Origin: Massospora cicadina
Lineage: Eukaryota > Entomophthoromycota > Entomophthoromycetes > Entomophthorales > Entomophthoraceae
Assembly (NCBI GenBank): GCA_022478985.1
Contig: JAKSZP010017434.1
Span: 1-64,000 of the forward strand
Length of the DNA stretch: 64,000 bases
Reading direction: 5' to 3'
The notes below the pieces were generated by a model. It was not told where the DNA came from and made no database searches. It was given only the letters and a program-made list of their open reading frames with translations. The position numbers and the translations under genes are program-made. Of this stretch, positions 1-9,612 are shown piece by piece. The stretch's first letter is position 1, and the number at the start of each line of letters is the position of its first letter.

Positions 1-97
1 GCCCTTACCCAGCGCTGGTCTAGGATGTGCTTCAGGTCTGGGAGGCCCTGTAGCTTAACCTTTTGGGCCTCCAAGCGCCCAGCCTTGTCTTTGGGGT
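1..97 (-). repeat. Start of the 3' LTR of element F, cut by the window edge
   Basis: Read on the minus strand, this piece aligns with the first part of the right LTR of element G (from 27878). Both carry the same short run that translates as LDQRW, preceded by an Ala/Glu/Lys-rich stretch. The purine-rich tract just before it corresponds to the polypurine tract of G. The rest of the LTR lies outside the window. Confidence 0.55.
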
Positions 98-239
98 TGA
101 CCCCCACTATGATGTCATGTGTACATGATAGAAAGGCCCCATTGTCCAAATCCTCCTCAACCATGTGAGGGCCCAAGCGCTCAATAAAAAAAATTTGAGA
201 TGGAACCTTTATATGTGAGTGGTTCATATTGAGCATGAC

Positions 240-1130
240 TGATGGACCTACCTCTATTTCATAGGTGGGGAGCCATTTATGATCTACAAACTACTTGTAA
301 TTGCTAATGGCTTTGGTCAGGTGCTCCCATACCAGGGATTGTGTGCCCCAGATTTTCTGCACATGTTCCGTCACAGCTGGGACTTCCAGGCAAATGAGCA
401 GGCCAGGGTAAAATGAGGGTTATACCCCAACGTGGACTCATAGGGGTGAAAACCAGGTAGATACTGGGAGGCATTGTTATATATAAATTGTGTTATTGCA
501 AGAAATCTGTACAGGTGTCCTGTGTGGTGGTGGTGTAGCACTAGAGATACTATTTTTTTAGTACTAGATGGTCCCAACCTGAGACTAGAGATACTATTAG
601 AGGATCTGATTGATCTGCTTTATTTGCCCACAATATTGGGGTGGTATGTGGTGAAACGGCATGGCTTAATCTTCAGATAGCCAGGAGGGCCATTCAAAAA
701 TGCGCCATAAACTGCATACCCCATTCATTAACAAATTCCTAAGGCAACCCAAAGATTGAAAAGACATACTTAAAGAGCTAGGCTGTTTCCTCAGAGGTAT
801 AGCAGACAAACATGGGTATGTACAGTGAAAATTTGGTAAAGCAGCCTACAACAACCATAATTTCATTAAACCCAGAGGGGCTGGGGAGCTCAACAATGAA
901 GATAATGGATACTGAGGTCCACGGACCCTCAGCCTGATGCAGGGGACAGAGAAGCCTATTCCTACCTGATCTATCTGATTTTTCCTGCGCGCATATTATG
1001 AAACTAGCAATCCATGCTGGGTTACTTTGGAGATCCCTGGCCAGTTATAAGTTCACTTCACCAAGTCTAGGCATTTTTTATTGCCCAGGCGACCCACCAC
1101 TGGAGGGTCATGAAGAGCTTAAATAACCTC
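240..1130 (-). pseudogene. Integrase remnant of element F
   Basis: The segment 371-577 translates on the minus strand to a piece of Ty3 integrase after the catalytic core, with the run ITQFIYNNASQYLPGFHPYE, which matches the family pattern F-x-YNN-x-x-H-x-S-x-G-x-x-P-[FY]-E. Further right (about 960-1110) the frame reads KKCLDLVK followed by YNWPG, where the HHCC zinc-binding region is expected. There are several stops and frame changes, and the short insertion at 555-583 cuts the C-terminal part. It cannot encode an active integrase. Confidence 0.6.
555..583 (-). mobile_element. 29-bp poly(A)-ended insertion (mini-retroposon 1)
   Basis: This 29-bp block is flanked by perfect 15-bp direct repeats, ACTAGAGATACTATT at 540-554 and 584-598. 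Read on the minus strand it ends in GGGACCATCTAGTACTAAAAA, minus its last base the same 3' end as the insertion at 1822-1869. Long target duplication plus a 3' A-run are the marks of LINE-type target-primed reverse transcription. It is so short that only the 3' terminus of the parent is present. Confidence 0.75.
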
Positions 1131-1208
1131 ATCAAAAAAGTTGGGGAAGAACCCAAAATTTGGGATCTAAACAAAATTTGGTCCCTCTGTCAATAATTGA
1201 TGAGTTTG

Positions 1209-2200
1209 CTAATGTGCCAGAAGCACCAGCTGGCCAACCAACTCCAACCCCTCCATGAAGGCCATTTGAACCGGTATTACCCTGGAAACTAATGGCACCT
1301 CCAGACCCCACTCTACCACCAAAATCATGGGAGGAGTGATAACTAGAATCTGGGCCAGCAGAATTACTGTGGATAGCTCCTGTTTTTCCTCCTCCATTGG
1401 ACTCAATGAAGGGTTTTGACTCAACAAATTGGGGAGGTCATTCAAGGAACCCTTGATGAATTTATATTTAAAATGAAAACTGCAGAGATTGCAGCACATC
1501 TAAGCCTGGCAATGTGACACATTTTGCAGTTTTTGGAAATACACAAAGCCAGATATCCATCTGCACGATCACTTAATGCCATTTGGCCTGAAGGAGGTAC
1601 TGCCAATTCATAAGCGACCATGCCACGGCGTCCAACCCCTTATCATGAACAGTCCAGAACCGTTTAGATGAAGTGAACTTGTGTGAAAATAAGCGACTAG
1701 ATTTTCCATCCTGTCATGCACTTTTGAGCAACATGACCCATGGTAGTTGATGATGCGTCACATGCTAAGATGAAAGGCTTGATGGGGTCCTGTGCTTGAG
1801 AATGAGAGTGCACAAACACCTACATCGATGAATCCCCCCTTGGGTTGGGACCATCTAGTACTAAAAAAAGAGAGTGCACAAACACCTCCTTGATGGCATC
1901 AAAGCCCATTGTCATTCCTCCATCTATCAGGATAGGGGCTCTTTCCTGTCAAGGGATGTATCGGCGCAGCCAGCTGTGAGAGTGCAGAGGATAATTTATT
2001 CAATATTATTTTGCCCAAGAAGCTCTGCAACTGCTTCTGGGACTAGGGGTGGGATATGCAAGGATGGCTTCAAGCTTGCTTGGAGGGATAGCATAACCAT
2101 CCTTCAAGGACAAGTTATTTAGAAAGATAACTTCATCCCTGAAAAACCTTCACTTAGAGGGTTTTACATAGAGGTTAGACTTGTGAAACGCAGCCAGATC
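1209..2200 (-). pseudogene. RNase H and connecting region remnant of element F
   Basis: The stretch 1209-1499 translates on the minus strand to FKYKFIKGSLNDLPNLLSQN, the equivalent of the end of Ty3 RNase H where related elements have a basic strand followed by ADxLSRxP. Upstream parts to about 2200 are broken by stops. The short insertion at 1822-1869 lies inside. It follows the reverse transcriptase remnant and precedes the integrase remnant, as in other chromoviruses. Confidence 0.5.
1822..1869 (+). mobile_element. 48-bp poly(A)-ended insertion (mini-retroposon 2)
   Basis: A 48-bp block flanked by perfect 18-bp direct repeats, GAGAGTGCACAAACACCT at 1804-1821 and 1870-1887. It contains CCCCCCTTGGGTTGGGACCA and ends CTAGTACT followed by seven A. 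The same 3' end occurs, inverted, at 555-583, and a diverged version occurs at 19793-19843. The interrupted sequence is element F pol, so the insertion is younger than F. Confidence 0.8.
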
Positions 2201-2225
2201 TGCCTTTAAGTCCTTTTTATGCTGC

Positions 2226-2960
2226 TCAGGAGTGGGGGGAATACACAAGGATATCATCAATATACACCAGCGCAAATGTGAAATGAAGATCACTGAGCAC
2301 ATCATTGATCATCTGCTGGAATGTGGCTGGAGCATTTGCAAGCTGAATGGCATCATGCGGAACTGGAAGATCCCTCTTCTGGTATGAGCTGCTATAAAGC
2401 CATTTCTGGCCTTCTTCCACCCTGATTTGATTAAATGTATTCATAAGATTGAGCTTCAAAAACCCCTGAGACAATGCAATTGCCTGGCTAATTGTATACT
2501 TGAGAGGAGGTGGTAGGGATTGTGAATGGTATATTATTTAGATGCTTAAAGTATACCAGGGCGCAATGTTCCATAATACTACTAAGTGAAAACTATGGAA
2601 GAAGCAATAGAAGAGGATTGCTTAAACAACCACCCTTTTGCGGAATATCATTCAATTACTCCAGGGCCTTGTCTTCCTGTTTTGTATAAGGGTACAAAGG
2701 AAAGCTAATATTGTTTGCATTCACTTTCATATGGAAGGCCAGATCATACTTGGAGTGAGAGGGAAGAAAGTTGGCCTTCTCCATATTGAAGATGTCCTTG
2801 TACTTACCCAAGCTGGTAAAAGCTCACTGGCAATGTGTAGAGGGAGGAGTCTAAACAATTGACCCACCTCTCTAGCAGTGGAAAATGTATCAATAAGCGG
2901 AATTTGTCACATGCATATTCTCAAAAGAAAGGTCAAGCTCAAAGATAAACCTAACCTGTC
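2226..2960 (-). pseudogene. Reverse transcriptase remnant of element F
   Basis: At 2226-2474 the minus strand reads FLKLNLMNTFNQIRVEEGQK, then ANAPATFQQMINDV, then LVYIDDILVYS. These correspond to the Ty3 blocks F-x-KLDL-x-x-A-x-NQI, NAPATFQ and the YxDDI catalytic box; the two aspartates of YIDD are preserved, while the first catalytic Asp (KLDL) is now Asn. The N-terminal blocks up to about 2960 have stops. A solo LTR separates this remnant from the protease. Confidence 0.75.
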
Positions 2961-2975
2961 GCTGTTGCCACCAAC

Positions 2976-3562
2976 TGTAACATTCAAGTTAATCTCAATT
3001 GTTACATTTCAACTCAGGTTTGGATTTTCCGAATCTGAGTTGAATCGATTTTAAAAATTCTTTTGGCTTAGTCATTTTGGGCGCTGGGTTGTGCATCACC
3101 CAAGTTATAGATTAGGCTTGTATGAGCCTAATCAATGACTTGGGTGAGGCCCCCAAAGGGCAGCCTTTATAAGGTGCACCTGCTGATTCTGAAGTTCACT
3201 TTATAATTCTAACCCTAGCATTCCCTTCCTGGAGAGCATTGTCAGTTGCTCCACAGATGAGCTCTGGTCAACGGGCCCTTTTTATTATTATGAATAAAGA
3301 TAAAGGTTGTTTTGGGGTTTTCATAACTTGCTTATATGTTGGTCTTTTTCAGGTGTCCAGTTTTGAGGAGCTTTTTGAGTGGGTTGGGTCGGACCAACCC
3401 CCCAGAGGACCTTGCATAACCAACTAGTAGTAGGAAATGTTTGGCACAGTTGGTGCTCCAAACCTCTTTCTACTCATTTAGGCTATTTTGTTGCTTGTCA
3501 GTGCACCAAAGAATTTACTTTAATATACAGCAGTCGGAATTGGGGCTTTTCCATCTGTGACA
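2976..3562 (+). repeat. Solo LTR inside element F, with 5-bp target duplication
   Basis: The block starts TGTAAC and ends TGTGACA, and is flanked on both sides by CCAAC (2971-2975 and 3563-3567). It separates the reverse transcriptase and protease remnants of F, so it is an insertion. A TATA-like TTTATAAGG lies near 3169 and an AATAAA near 3292, which suggests plus orientation. I saw no second copy and no internal coding region, so it is best read as a solo LTR left by LTR-LTR recombination of an element otherwise not present here. Confidence 0.8.
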
Positions 3563-3689
3563 CCAACTAACCCCAAGGATAATGGGGAATAACAAAACTA
3601 GCACAGCGGTGAAACAATCACAGTAAATAAACCCATACATTGATAATGTTATGGGGCATCTCATCATGTAGCAAGCCATTGAATCAACT

Positions 3690-3830
3690 ATACACTCAAA
3701 ACTGAGGACTTTACATCAAAATTAAGACACAAATCCTGAGTGATCTCCAAGCTCATAAAGTTCATAACTTCTCCTGTGTCCAAGAGAGCCCCAATGGAGA
3801 CCATATGAGAGCCTAACTGGATCTTAACAG
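3690..3830 (-). pseudogene. Aspartic protease remnant of element F
   Basis: The minus strand reads ALLDTGEVMNFMSLEITQDL, close to the retroviral-type protease pattern A-L-[IV]-D-[ST]-G-A-x-x-x-F-[IM]-S. The catalytic DTG triplet is intact at about 3772-3780. The flanking frame is short. Element H begins just to the right, at 3851, and separates this piece from the gag end of F. Confidence 0.6.
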
Positions 3831-3850
3831 AAAACAGAAAGTAAGCCTAA

Positions 3851-4546
3851 TTGGAACACCTCCACCAGTTGCGCTCTTAGGTGTTAACGTTGGGGAGCAT
3901 GACAAAGTGGCTTACTGCAGGAGGCCATAATCAGATGAGAGGACAGGGGCTTCAATAGACTCAAAAATTAATGAGACTTTATTTATTAGAATAAAGTATA
4001 AAAAATAATAAATAATATATAATATTTTGCTGAAAAAGTACTTTATTATAAACGGGATAGTACTTTATTACACAATTGAAAGTATAATGGAATCATGATT
4101 CACTGGGAATGGCAAATAGTGATTCATAAGTCATTCTTGATTCCCACATGGCCTGTGCTTCATCACATCTCGCATGGAAGGTCAGCTGAGCTTCTTGATC
4201 TCCTGGTGATAGTTTCATAGCATAGGTTAAATTAGTACTAACCCTAAGTAGGAGCACTTTTAATAGTCCAGGTTTAGAAGTATAACTTTCTAACTACCAA
4301 ATTAAAAAGATGATGAAGATTTATAGCTTTGGGCCACAGGTGATGGAGCCATGCTAATGTGGCCCTGGAATTAGGTAAAATAAATGAAAATAATATTAGA
4401 ATGATTGTTAGCCAAATTTGGAGTAAATCAGGTAATACTCCAAACTCAAAACCTAAATTGATGATGCAAGCTTAAGCATTAGTTTGGGACTTATGTGACT
4501 ATTTAAGTAGCTTGAAGGTCGAGTCCCACATAGCAGCATATGTCAA
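3851..4546 (-). repeat. 3' LTR of element H
   Basis: Aligns along its length with 7441-8128; shared landmarks are GGTGTTAACG near the outer end, GGAAGGTCAGCTGAGCT in the middle and CACAGCAGCATAT or its close match near the inner end. The outer end reads TTGGAAC where the partner reads TGTTAC, so the terminal TG has mutated. Confidence 0.8.
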
Positions 4547-4559
4547 CTTTCTCCTCAGG
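4547..4559 (-). promoter_or_regulatory. Polypurine tract of element H
   Basis: On the minus strand CCTGAGGAGAAAG directly precedes the 3' LTR, the usual place for the plus-strand primer of reverse transcription. Confidence 0.5.
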
Positions 4560-5267
4560 ACAAGGCTTATACTTGCATAGAGAGAATCCTGAGAGAGACT
4601 CCTTTAAGCTTTGTCTAAGAGGGGTATGTCTTGGTCCAGGAGAAATATTGATTTAATTGTTGAGGTATTTGTGGTGCACTCTTGCTGTATATTGGCTGTT
4701 TAATCATAGAAGGTTCTTTTAACTGGTACAGTTCATCTTGAGACTCAAAAATGTTCATCTGAGGATGGTCAGTCAAGGTTTGAGCCAGCTCAGTTTGTGT
4801 CAAGAGGCTACATTGAATCTTAATTTTGAGGAGAGCTGGGGCCATGTGATATCGTTGGAAGAGTCCAAAAGAAGCAGCTTCAACAAATGTAATTTAGCAG
4901 CATCACGGCAGGAAATGGGGTCTTTGACTGGAGGTTAAATATTGACATCAAGGATAAGCAGGTGCTTTGGGTTAACTTGACAAGGTAGGGGTGGATTCAC
5001 AAGAGTAGCTCATCAAAGTGGCTGAGTCAGGACAGCGCAATTTCTAATTGGAATTTAGATGAGGATAGATTACAACAGCATGCTTGAGGTGCATGTAGCT
5101 GATGAGCTGATTAAGCACAATGTACGAGATGGTCCCATTTGTGCCTGAGGATAAATAAATTGTATGAAGTCAGGTGGCAATCAGTTCCACCATTAAATAG
5201 GCGAGAAAACATGGTATGGTGGCGCAGCGTTGGGTCAAGTAAACCAAAGACCTTTATCTTGTGGAGG

Positions 5268-6845
5268 TTAGTCATCGTCAGCAGGCTTAGCCTCAATCCT
5301 GATCATTAAACTGACTCAGGATGCAGGAAAAATGGCGATGGTGTCATTGTCAACCTTGTAATGAATTGTGAGGCATTCCAATTCTGACTCCATAGTGCTG
5401 TAGGTCTTAGTGATTTTCTCTCCATCTATGACAGTGAAAACTAACTCAACAGACTTGAAGCTAAAAGCGTTGGTGGTGGTATCATATGAGGCGCAAGATT
5501 GGGAATAAGATTTAATGGAGTACTTAAGGTTGAGAGCATTTGAAACCTCAAGCTTAAATTAGTTGATGGTATTGAGATGGTAAATCTTGCCCTTGGGCAT
5601 GGCGGCTAGGTTGGCAAAGGTGTTGCGTGCAACCTCAGAATGATTTGCATGGCGTTCCAAGTCCAAGTTCCTAAATTTTAACTTGACCTCCAGCAGATCA
5701 TTGTAACATCTCTTCAAGGACCTCTTCATTTTGATCAATTTGCAGTTGTATCATGAGATCTCCTTATTGGTTTTGGCAAGGACCCTTTTAGTATCCTCTA
5801 AAATTCCAATAAGGTAGGCTTTAGCAGACTCCTAAAGGGCAGCAATAGTGGAGGCTTGAATATGGAGATAAGTTTTTGGCCATTTCAAGGTAAGTTCTTG
5901 ACTTACAAAATTAACTAATTATTTGGCCTTAGAATTCAAGTGGTCACTCTTAATCTGGAAAATGTTAGTTGAATCAAAAACCTCTTCAAGATGAGGAGAT
6001 CCTTCAACTAATTATTCAGCAGGCTTAGGTTTATTTGGGATGATAATCTTGTTCCCAACGTTGAGAAAGAGTCACAGTTTACATGAATGGTCCACGGTCA
6101 GCACCTTTCTGGTAAGGACAACCAGTTGCCTTTCCAAGGTAAAATCTCGACTTTCAAGATTAATTAATCTCTCATCCTTAGATTTCAGGCCGTTTAGATT
6201 AATTTTGGCTCAGGTTTATCAGTACAGGCGTCATTTATGGTTTTGATTTAAGTTGATCAGATTCAGAGCAGGCCCTAGTTTGTTGAAACCAGTGCTATCC
6301 CAGCTGCAGGCAGAACCAGGCAAGCTCAAAAGTTTCTTTTATTGATATCATGCCCAATTTTTAAGGAGAGCCATTGAAATTGATAAGCAACAGACTTGCC
6401 AGTGAGAAATCAAGCTTGGCGCTATCACTACGTGAATGAAGACAAGTTCCAAGTGTTTTTTCCAGCACTTTTGGCATTTTGATGCACTGGTAGTATTTGG
6501 GGCTTCCATTGGACTTTCAAGGCTCATTCCATTATCAAGATTGTAAAATTGGATCTTAACTTATCCCAATTCCATTGTCAAGTTGGGAAAATGGCTCAAA
6601 ACTTTTCCCATATTGATCTGAGCTTCTATGAGGCTTTCAAGGCTTAATCCCAACATTGAGTTAAAGAACTGTCTCTCAACTTCTTCCAACTCCGTTGGTT
6701 TGGTGTTGTCAATGCTTGTTTCCTGAGTTTGATTTTTCACTTGAACTTTTGAGCCTAAACTGGCAATAATATTTTTTTTTACTTTTTGCTCTGAAGCAGC
6801 AGAGTAAGAAATGACATTAAAAGGTGGAATTCGTTTTTTTAACAC
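5268..6845 (-). pseudogene. Long coiled-coil-type ORF of element H, decayed
   Basis: One minus-strand reading frame can be followed from 6845 to a stop at 5268 (526 codons), broken by about a dozen stops, clustered around 6200-6260 where a local frame change is likely. Most are TAA, TAG or TGA where CAA, CAG or CGA would be a single transition away. The N-terminal 94 codons are open. The middle is rich in Leu, Lys and Glu with heptad-like spacing (for example ERLINLESRDFTLERQ and KMKRSLKRCYNDLLEVKL), which suggests coiled coil. The C-terminal part (5270-5560) has a different, mixed beta-strand-like composition and ends in ADDD. A CQKC-x3-H motif near 6450 is only weakly like a zinc knuckle. 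Position suggests a Gag-like structural protein; I do not recognise the family. Confidence 0.6.
5880..6195 (-). repeat. Internal duplication in the element H ORF
   Basis: Segments at about 5880-5945 and 6130-6195 are similar in DNA (both contain TTTCCAAGGTAA or TTTCAAGGTAA, then TTGACTTACAAAATTAA or a close match) and in the encoded Leu/Lys/Glu-rich peptide. The unit spacing is about 250 bp. This supports the reading of the region as protein-coding with a repeated helical unit. Confidence 0.5.
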
Positions 6846-7146
6846 AGATAAATATTAGGGTTAATATTAAAAATCATTGGTTTTATTAAAATCTAACCTC
6901 CAATTTGGTTTGATCTTTTCTTTTTAACTGGAGGATGAGTTGCAGCCTGGCCACTTTCTTTTTTGTTTCTGTTTAAAGCTGAAAGAAGCTTAAACATATT
7001 TTTTTCAATACAGCTGACAGGTTAGTATCTAATTTTCACTCCACATAGTGATCCCTTCAAAAGCTTCTTTTCACCTAGCATCCAACATCTTCTTGAAACA
7101 TGATGCTTGATCCTCCAAATAAGATCACATTCATTATCTTTTTATT

Positions 7147-7440
7147 TTATGATTCTGATTTTTTACTCATTAAGAACTTTTCAATTTCTTTAGGCATTCT
7201 TAACAGGTCAAGCAAAGGTTTCAGCTGACTGGGAGTTCTAGATTGCATGAAATCTACTGAATCACACTCAAAGGATTTATTAGTAAAGTTGGTCCCTATA
7301 GTTAATGTGTCTTGGCCCATCCAGAGGAGGTAGGTCAGAAAGAAGGATTTGGAGTGGTCATAATAAATTTGTTTTTTTCGTCCAAATAAGAGAGATCTCC
7401 TCAGGGTGCGCCTTAGAAGCGCCCCTGTAGTGAGCACCAT
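7147..7440 (-). pseudogene. Leader ORF of element H, starting inside the primer-binding site
   Basis: A 97-codon minus-strand frame begins with an ATG that overlaps the primer-binding site, so its first residues MVLTTGAL are the translated primer-binding site. It is in a different frame from the long ORF at 5268-6845 and could be its displaced N-terminus. No known domain is visible. It may be fortuitous. Confidence 0.3.
7421..7439 (-). promoter_or_regulatory. Primer-binding site of element H
   Basis: TGGTGCTCACTACAGGGGC on the minus strand, directly inside the 5' LTR. The same site, with small changes, is used by elements A, B and D. It should match the 3' end of a host tRNA ending in GTGAGCACCA; I cannot say which. 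Confidence 0.65.
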
Positions 7441-8128
7441 ATGTTACAACTCTGCCAGTTGTGCTCACAGGTGTTAACGCTAGGAGTATGACATAGTGAC
7501 TGTCTACAGGAGGCTATAAGCAAAGAGAATAGGGGCTTCAGTAGATGCAGAGATATATGAGACTTTGTTCATTATAATATATCATAACTAGATAATATAT
7601 AAATAATACAATATATTCTGCTAAAAAGTACTAAAAAATCAGTGCTATTTATAGCACTATTGAAAGTATGAGGGGATCATAATTCATTGGAAATAAAAAG
7701 TAGTGATTCATCAGTCATTATTTATTCCCACGTGAACTGTCCTCCATTAAGCCTCACCTGGAAGGTCAGCTGAGCTCCTTGGATTCTGGTGATAGTTTCA
7801 TAGAAAAGGTTAAATTAGCATCAATCTTAAGCAGGAGCTCTTCTAATAGTCCAGGTTTAGAGGTCCAACTCACTAACTTTCAGAATGAATAGCTGATGAA
7901 GATATTAGGAGCTTTAGGTCACAAGTGATGGAATCATGAAGATGTGGCTCTGGAGTAAGGTAAAATATTTGTGAATAATATAAAAGATTATTAGCTAAAT
8001 TCAGAGTAATTCAAGTATTACTTAAAAATATAAACCTAACTTATTGAAGTAAGATCAAGATTTAATTCAGGACTTATGGGACCACTGAGTAGGTTGATTA
8101 TTAGGTCCCACACAGCAGCATATTTCAA
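7441..8128 (-). repeat. 5' LTR of element H
   Basis: Partner of the LTR at 3851-4546. It starts ATGTTACAAC at the outer side of the primer-binding site and ends CATATTTCAA. The differences from the partner are mostly transitions and small gaps, and by eye the pair is clearly more diverged than the LTRs of B. Confidence 0.8.
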
Positions 8129-8307
8129 CCTTATACCCATGATAATGCTATTACCTTGCAAAGGAGAATCCCAAGGCTGTTCTTGTTTATTAGCCATTTT
8201 GCAAGACATAACTGGAGAGAAGGGATATTTATCAACCCATCTACTGGGCCATTAAAGAGAAAAGAAACCGTGGTCCTAGCCATTTGAGTAAAGCCTAATA
8301 TGACACT

Positions 8308-8920
8308 TGTTAAATTTCAGTGATTCCGTATATATCCACTGAAGGGTTTTTCGCATAGGGTTACAGCTATTGAACAATTGGAATGGATGATATGATGATC
8401 GCTGGTTCCTCAGACCACTTGTAAACAATAAATTTATAATAAAAGGGGAGCAATTTCCCCAAGACACTTCTTTATTTTTTATATAATAATTTGGCAAATC
8501 TTCTTCTGGTCCGCTCCCTCTTTCTTCTTTTCTTCTCTTTTCTCTTCAAGACCCCCTCTGTCAAACCCTCATTTTGCTGATATCCCAGAAACCCCATTGG
8601 TACCAACTCTTTTGCTTAGTTTATTTTTTTCACCGTATTCTCATTGGGTTTGGCTTGTTGTTATTCAATTCTTTATTTCCCTGATTTGAGGCGATCCAAT
8701 TATCTTTTGTTAAATGTCAACATCTCCTTATCGCCCTATTTTGAAGGCAATCTGATAGGACCTGTTATAACCCATTATCGCCTCATCCTAAGGCGATCAA
8801 TTACTTATAGCTCTGAAACATCCTTGGCAGATTCTGTACATTGAACCTTTGGTGGAATTCATCCAATGATTTGCTTGGTCATAATGATGACTTGTCATCC
8901 AGTCATATAGATTTGTGACA
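8308..8920 (-). repeat. 3' LTR of element A
   Basis: Aligns end to end with 15222-15832. It starts TGTTAAAT and ends TGTGACA on the plus strand. It contains several copies of the heptamer AGGCGAT or its reverse complement, a pyrimidine-rich run near 8510-8550, and sits directly upstream (in plus-strand terms) of the antisense ORF, so it could supply that gene with a promoter. Confidence 0.85.
8689..8797. repeat. AGGCGAT motif cluster in LTR of element A
   Basis: AGGCGAT occurs at 8689-8695 and 8791-8797, ATCGCCT at 8777-8783 and ATCGCCC at 8730-8736. The last pair can form a stem of seven base pairs with a seven-base loop. The same cluster is in the other LTR of A and in both LTRs of B. Function unknown; a protein-binding site or RNA hairpin is possible. 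Confidence 0.6.
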
Positions 8921-8934
8921 TTACCTCCCCTTGA
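8921..8934 (-). promoter_or_regulatory. Polypurine tract of element A
   Basis: On the minus strand CAAGGGGAGGTAA lies immediately before the 3' LTR. Element B has the matching AAGGAGGTGGTAA at the same place. Confidence 0.6.
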
Positions 8935-8973
8935 CTGGATGATAAGCTGTACATCTCTTTTTCCTTCAACGCC

Positions 8974-9612
8974 ATGCAAACCATCATGTGCCAACAGCTG
9001 CGAGTCCATGAGTTCACTTTCTTCTACCATCTGTGGCTTGGTGCGGAGTTACCTGACCCAGGCCACATCCCTCTTCCCCAGTTTCCTTTTCCCCCAGCTG
9101 ATGAGGATGAGGCTGACATGGACCTCACAACTGTGCTAACCCAGGAAGAGCTTCTTCCCGAATTTGTTGGCCATTTGGCTTCCTGGTGCACCTCCTTCAG
9201 GGTCATAGTGGCCCAGCTACGCCGGGGAGGGGAGCTGACACAAGGGCCTTCATATAACAAAGTAGCCCAGCTCCTGGCGAGTGGCTTTAGTCGCCTAGTG
9301 CTTCCATCTCCTGCAGAGCCTCGTCCCATGGCTCTGTCTGTTCAGCGGATGCTGTGCTTTGTGCAGTGGGTGATAGCCAGATGGTCATGGTCCTTTCCCT
9401 GCGCTCCTACCCACTTCCAGTCCCTGGGGGTAAACTTCCACAACAACTGGTTATCTCACCTTTTCTCTGGGGTCACCACAGCGTTCACCACCCTCAGTAC
9501 CGACGATCCGTTGCAGTACCTTCCCATTATGGCGCTTTTAGGTAACTTAATTTTGCATCCTGCAACCACTTTAGGTTTAGGAATAGAGCTGCACCGGAAA
9601 TCCCTTGAGTGA
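8974..9612 (+). CDS. Antisense ORF of element A, 212 codons, function unknown
   Basis: This is the longest open frame in the window. It lies on the strand opposite to gag-pol, between the 3' LTR and the pol 3' end. The product starts MQTIMCQQLRVHEFTFFYHL, has an acidic patch (PPADEDEADMD) near residue 45, a long middle with Trp/Phe-rich helices, and a hydrophobic stretch (YLPIMALLGNLILHPATT) near the end. I do not recognise a family. Antisense ORFs in this position are known in some plant Ty3 elements such as Grande of maize, but I see no sequence basis to call it the same gene. While pol of the same element is full of stops, this frame is intact and GC-rich. The frame stays coding-like past its TGA stop (see 9613-10167). 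Alternatives are a captured host gene, an env-like product, or chance. Confidence 0.55.
   Translation: MQTIMCQQLRVHEFTFFYHLWLGAELPDPGHIPLPQFPFPPADEDEADMDLTTVLTQEELLPEFVGHLASWCTSFRVIVAQLRRGGELTQGPSYNKVAQLLASGFSRLVLPSPAEPRPMALSVQRMLCFVQWVIARWSWSFPCAPTHFQSLGVNFHNNWLSHLFSGVTTAFTTLSTDDPLQYLPIMALLGNLILHPATTLGLGIELHRKSLE

Larger units (their letters stand above)
3851..8128 (-). mobile_element. Element H: LTR retrotransposon without visible pol
   Basis: Two LTRs of about 690 bp (3851-4546 and 7441-8128) bracket about 2.9 kb. Next to the right LTR lies a primer-binding site TGGTGCTCACTACAGGGGC (minus strand, 7421-7439) and next to the left LTR a purine-rich tract GAGGAGAAAG (minus strand, 4547-4559). 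The target duplication is CCTAA at 3846-3850 against CCTTA at 8129-8133. The interior shows no protease, reverse transcriptase or integrase motif, but encodes one long decayed frame. It therefore fits a large non-autonomous LTR element (LARD-like), inserted into element F. Confidence 0.75.
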
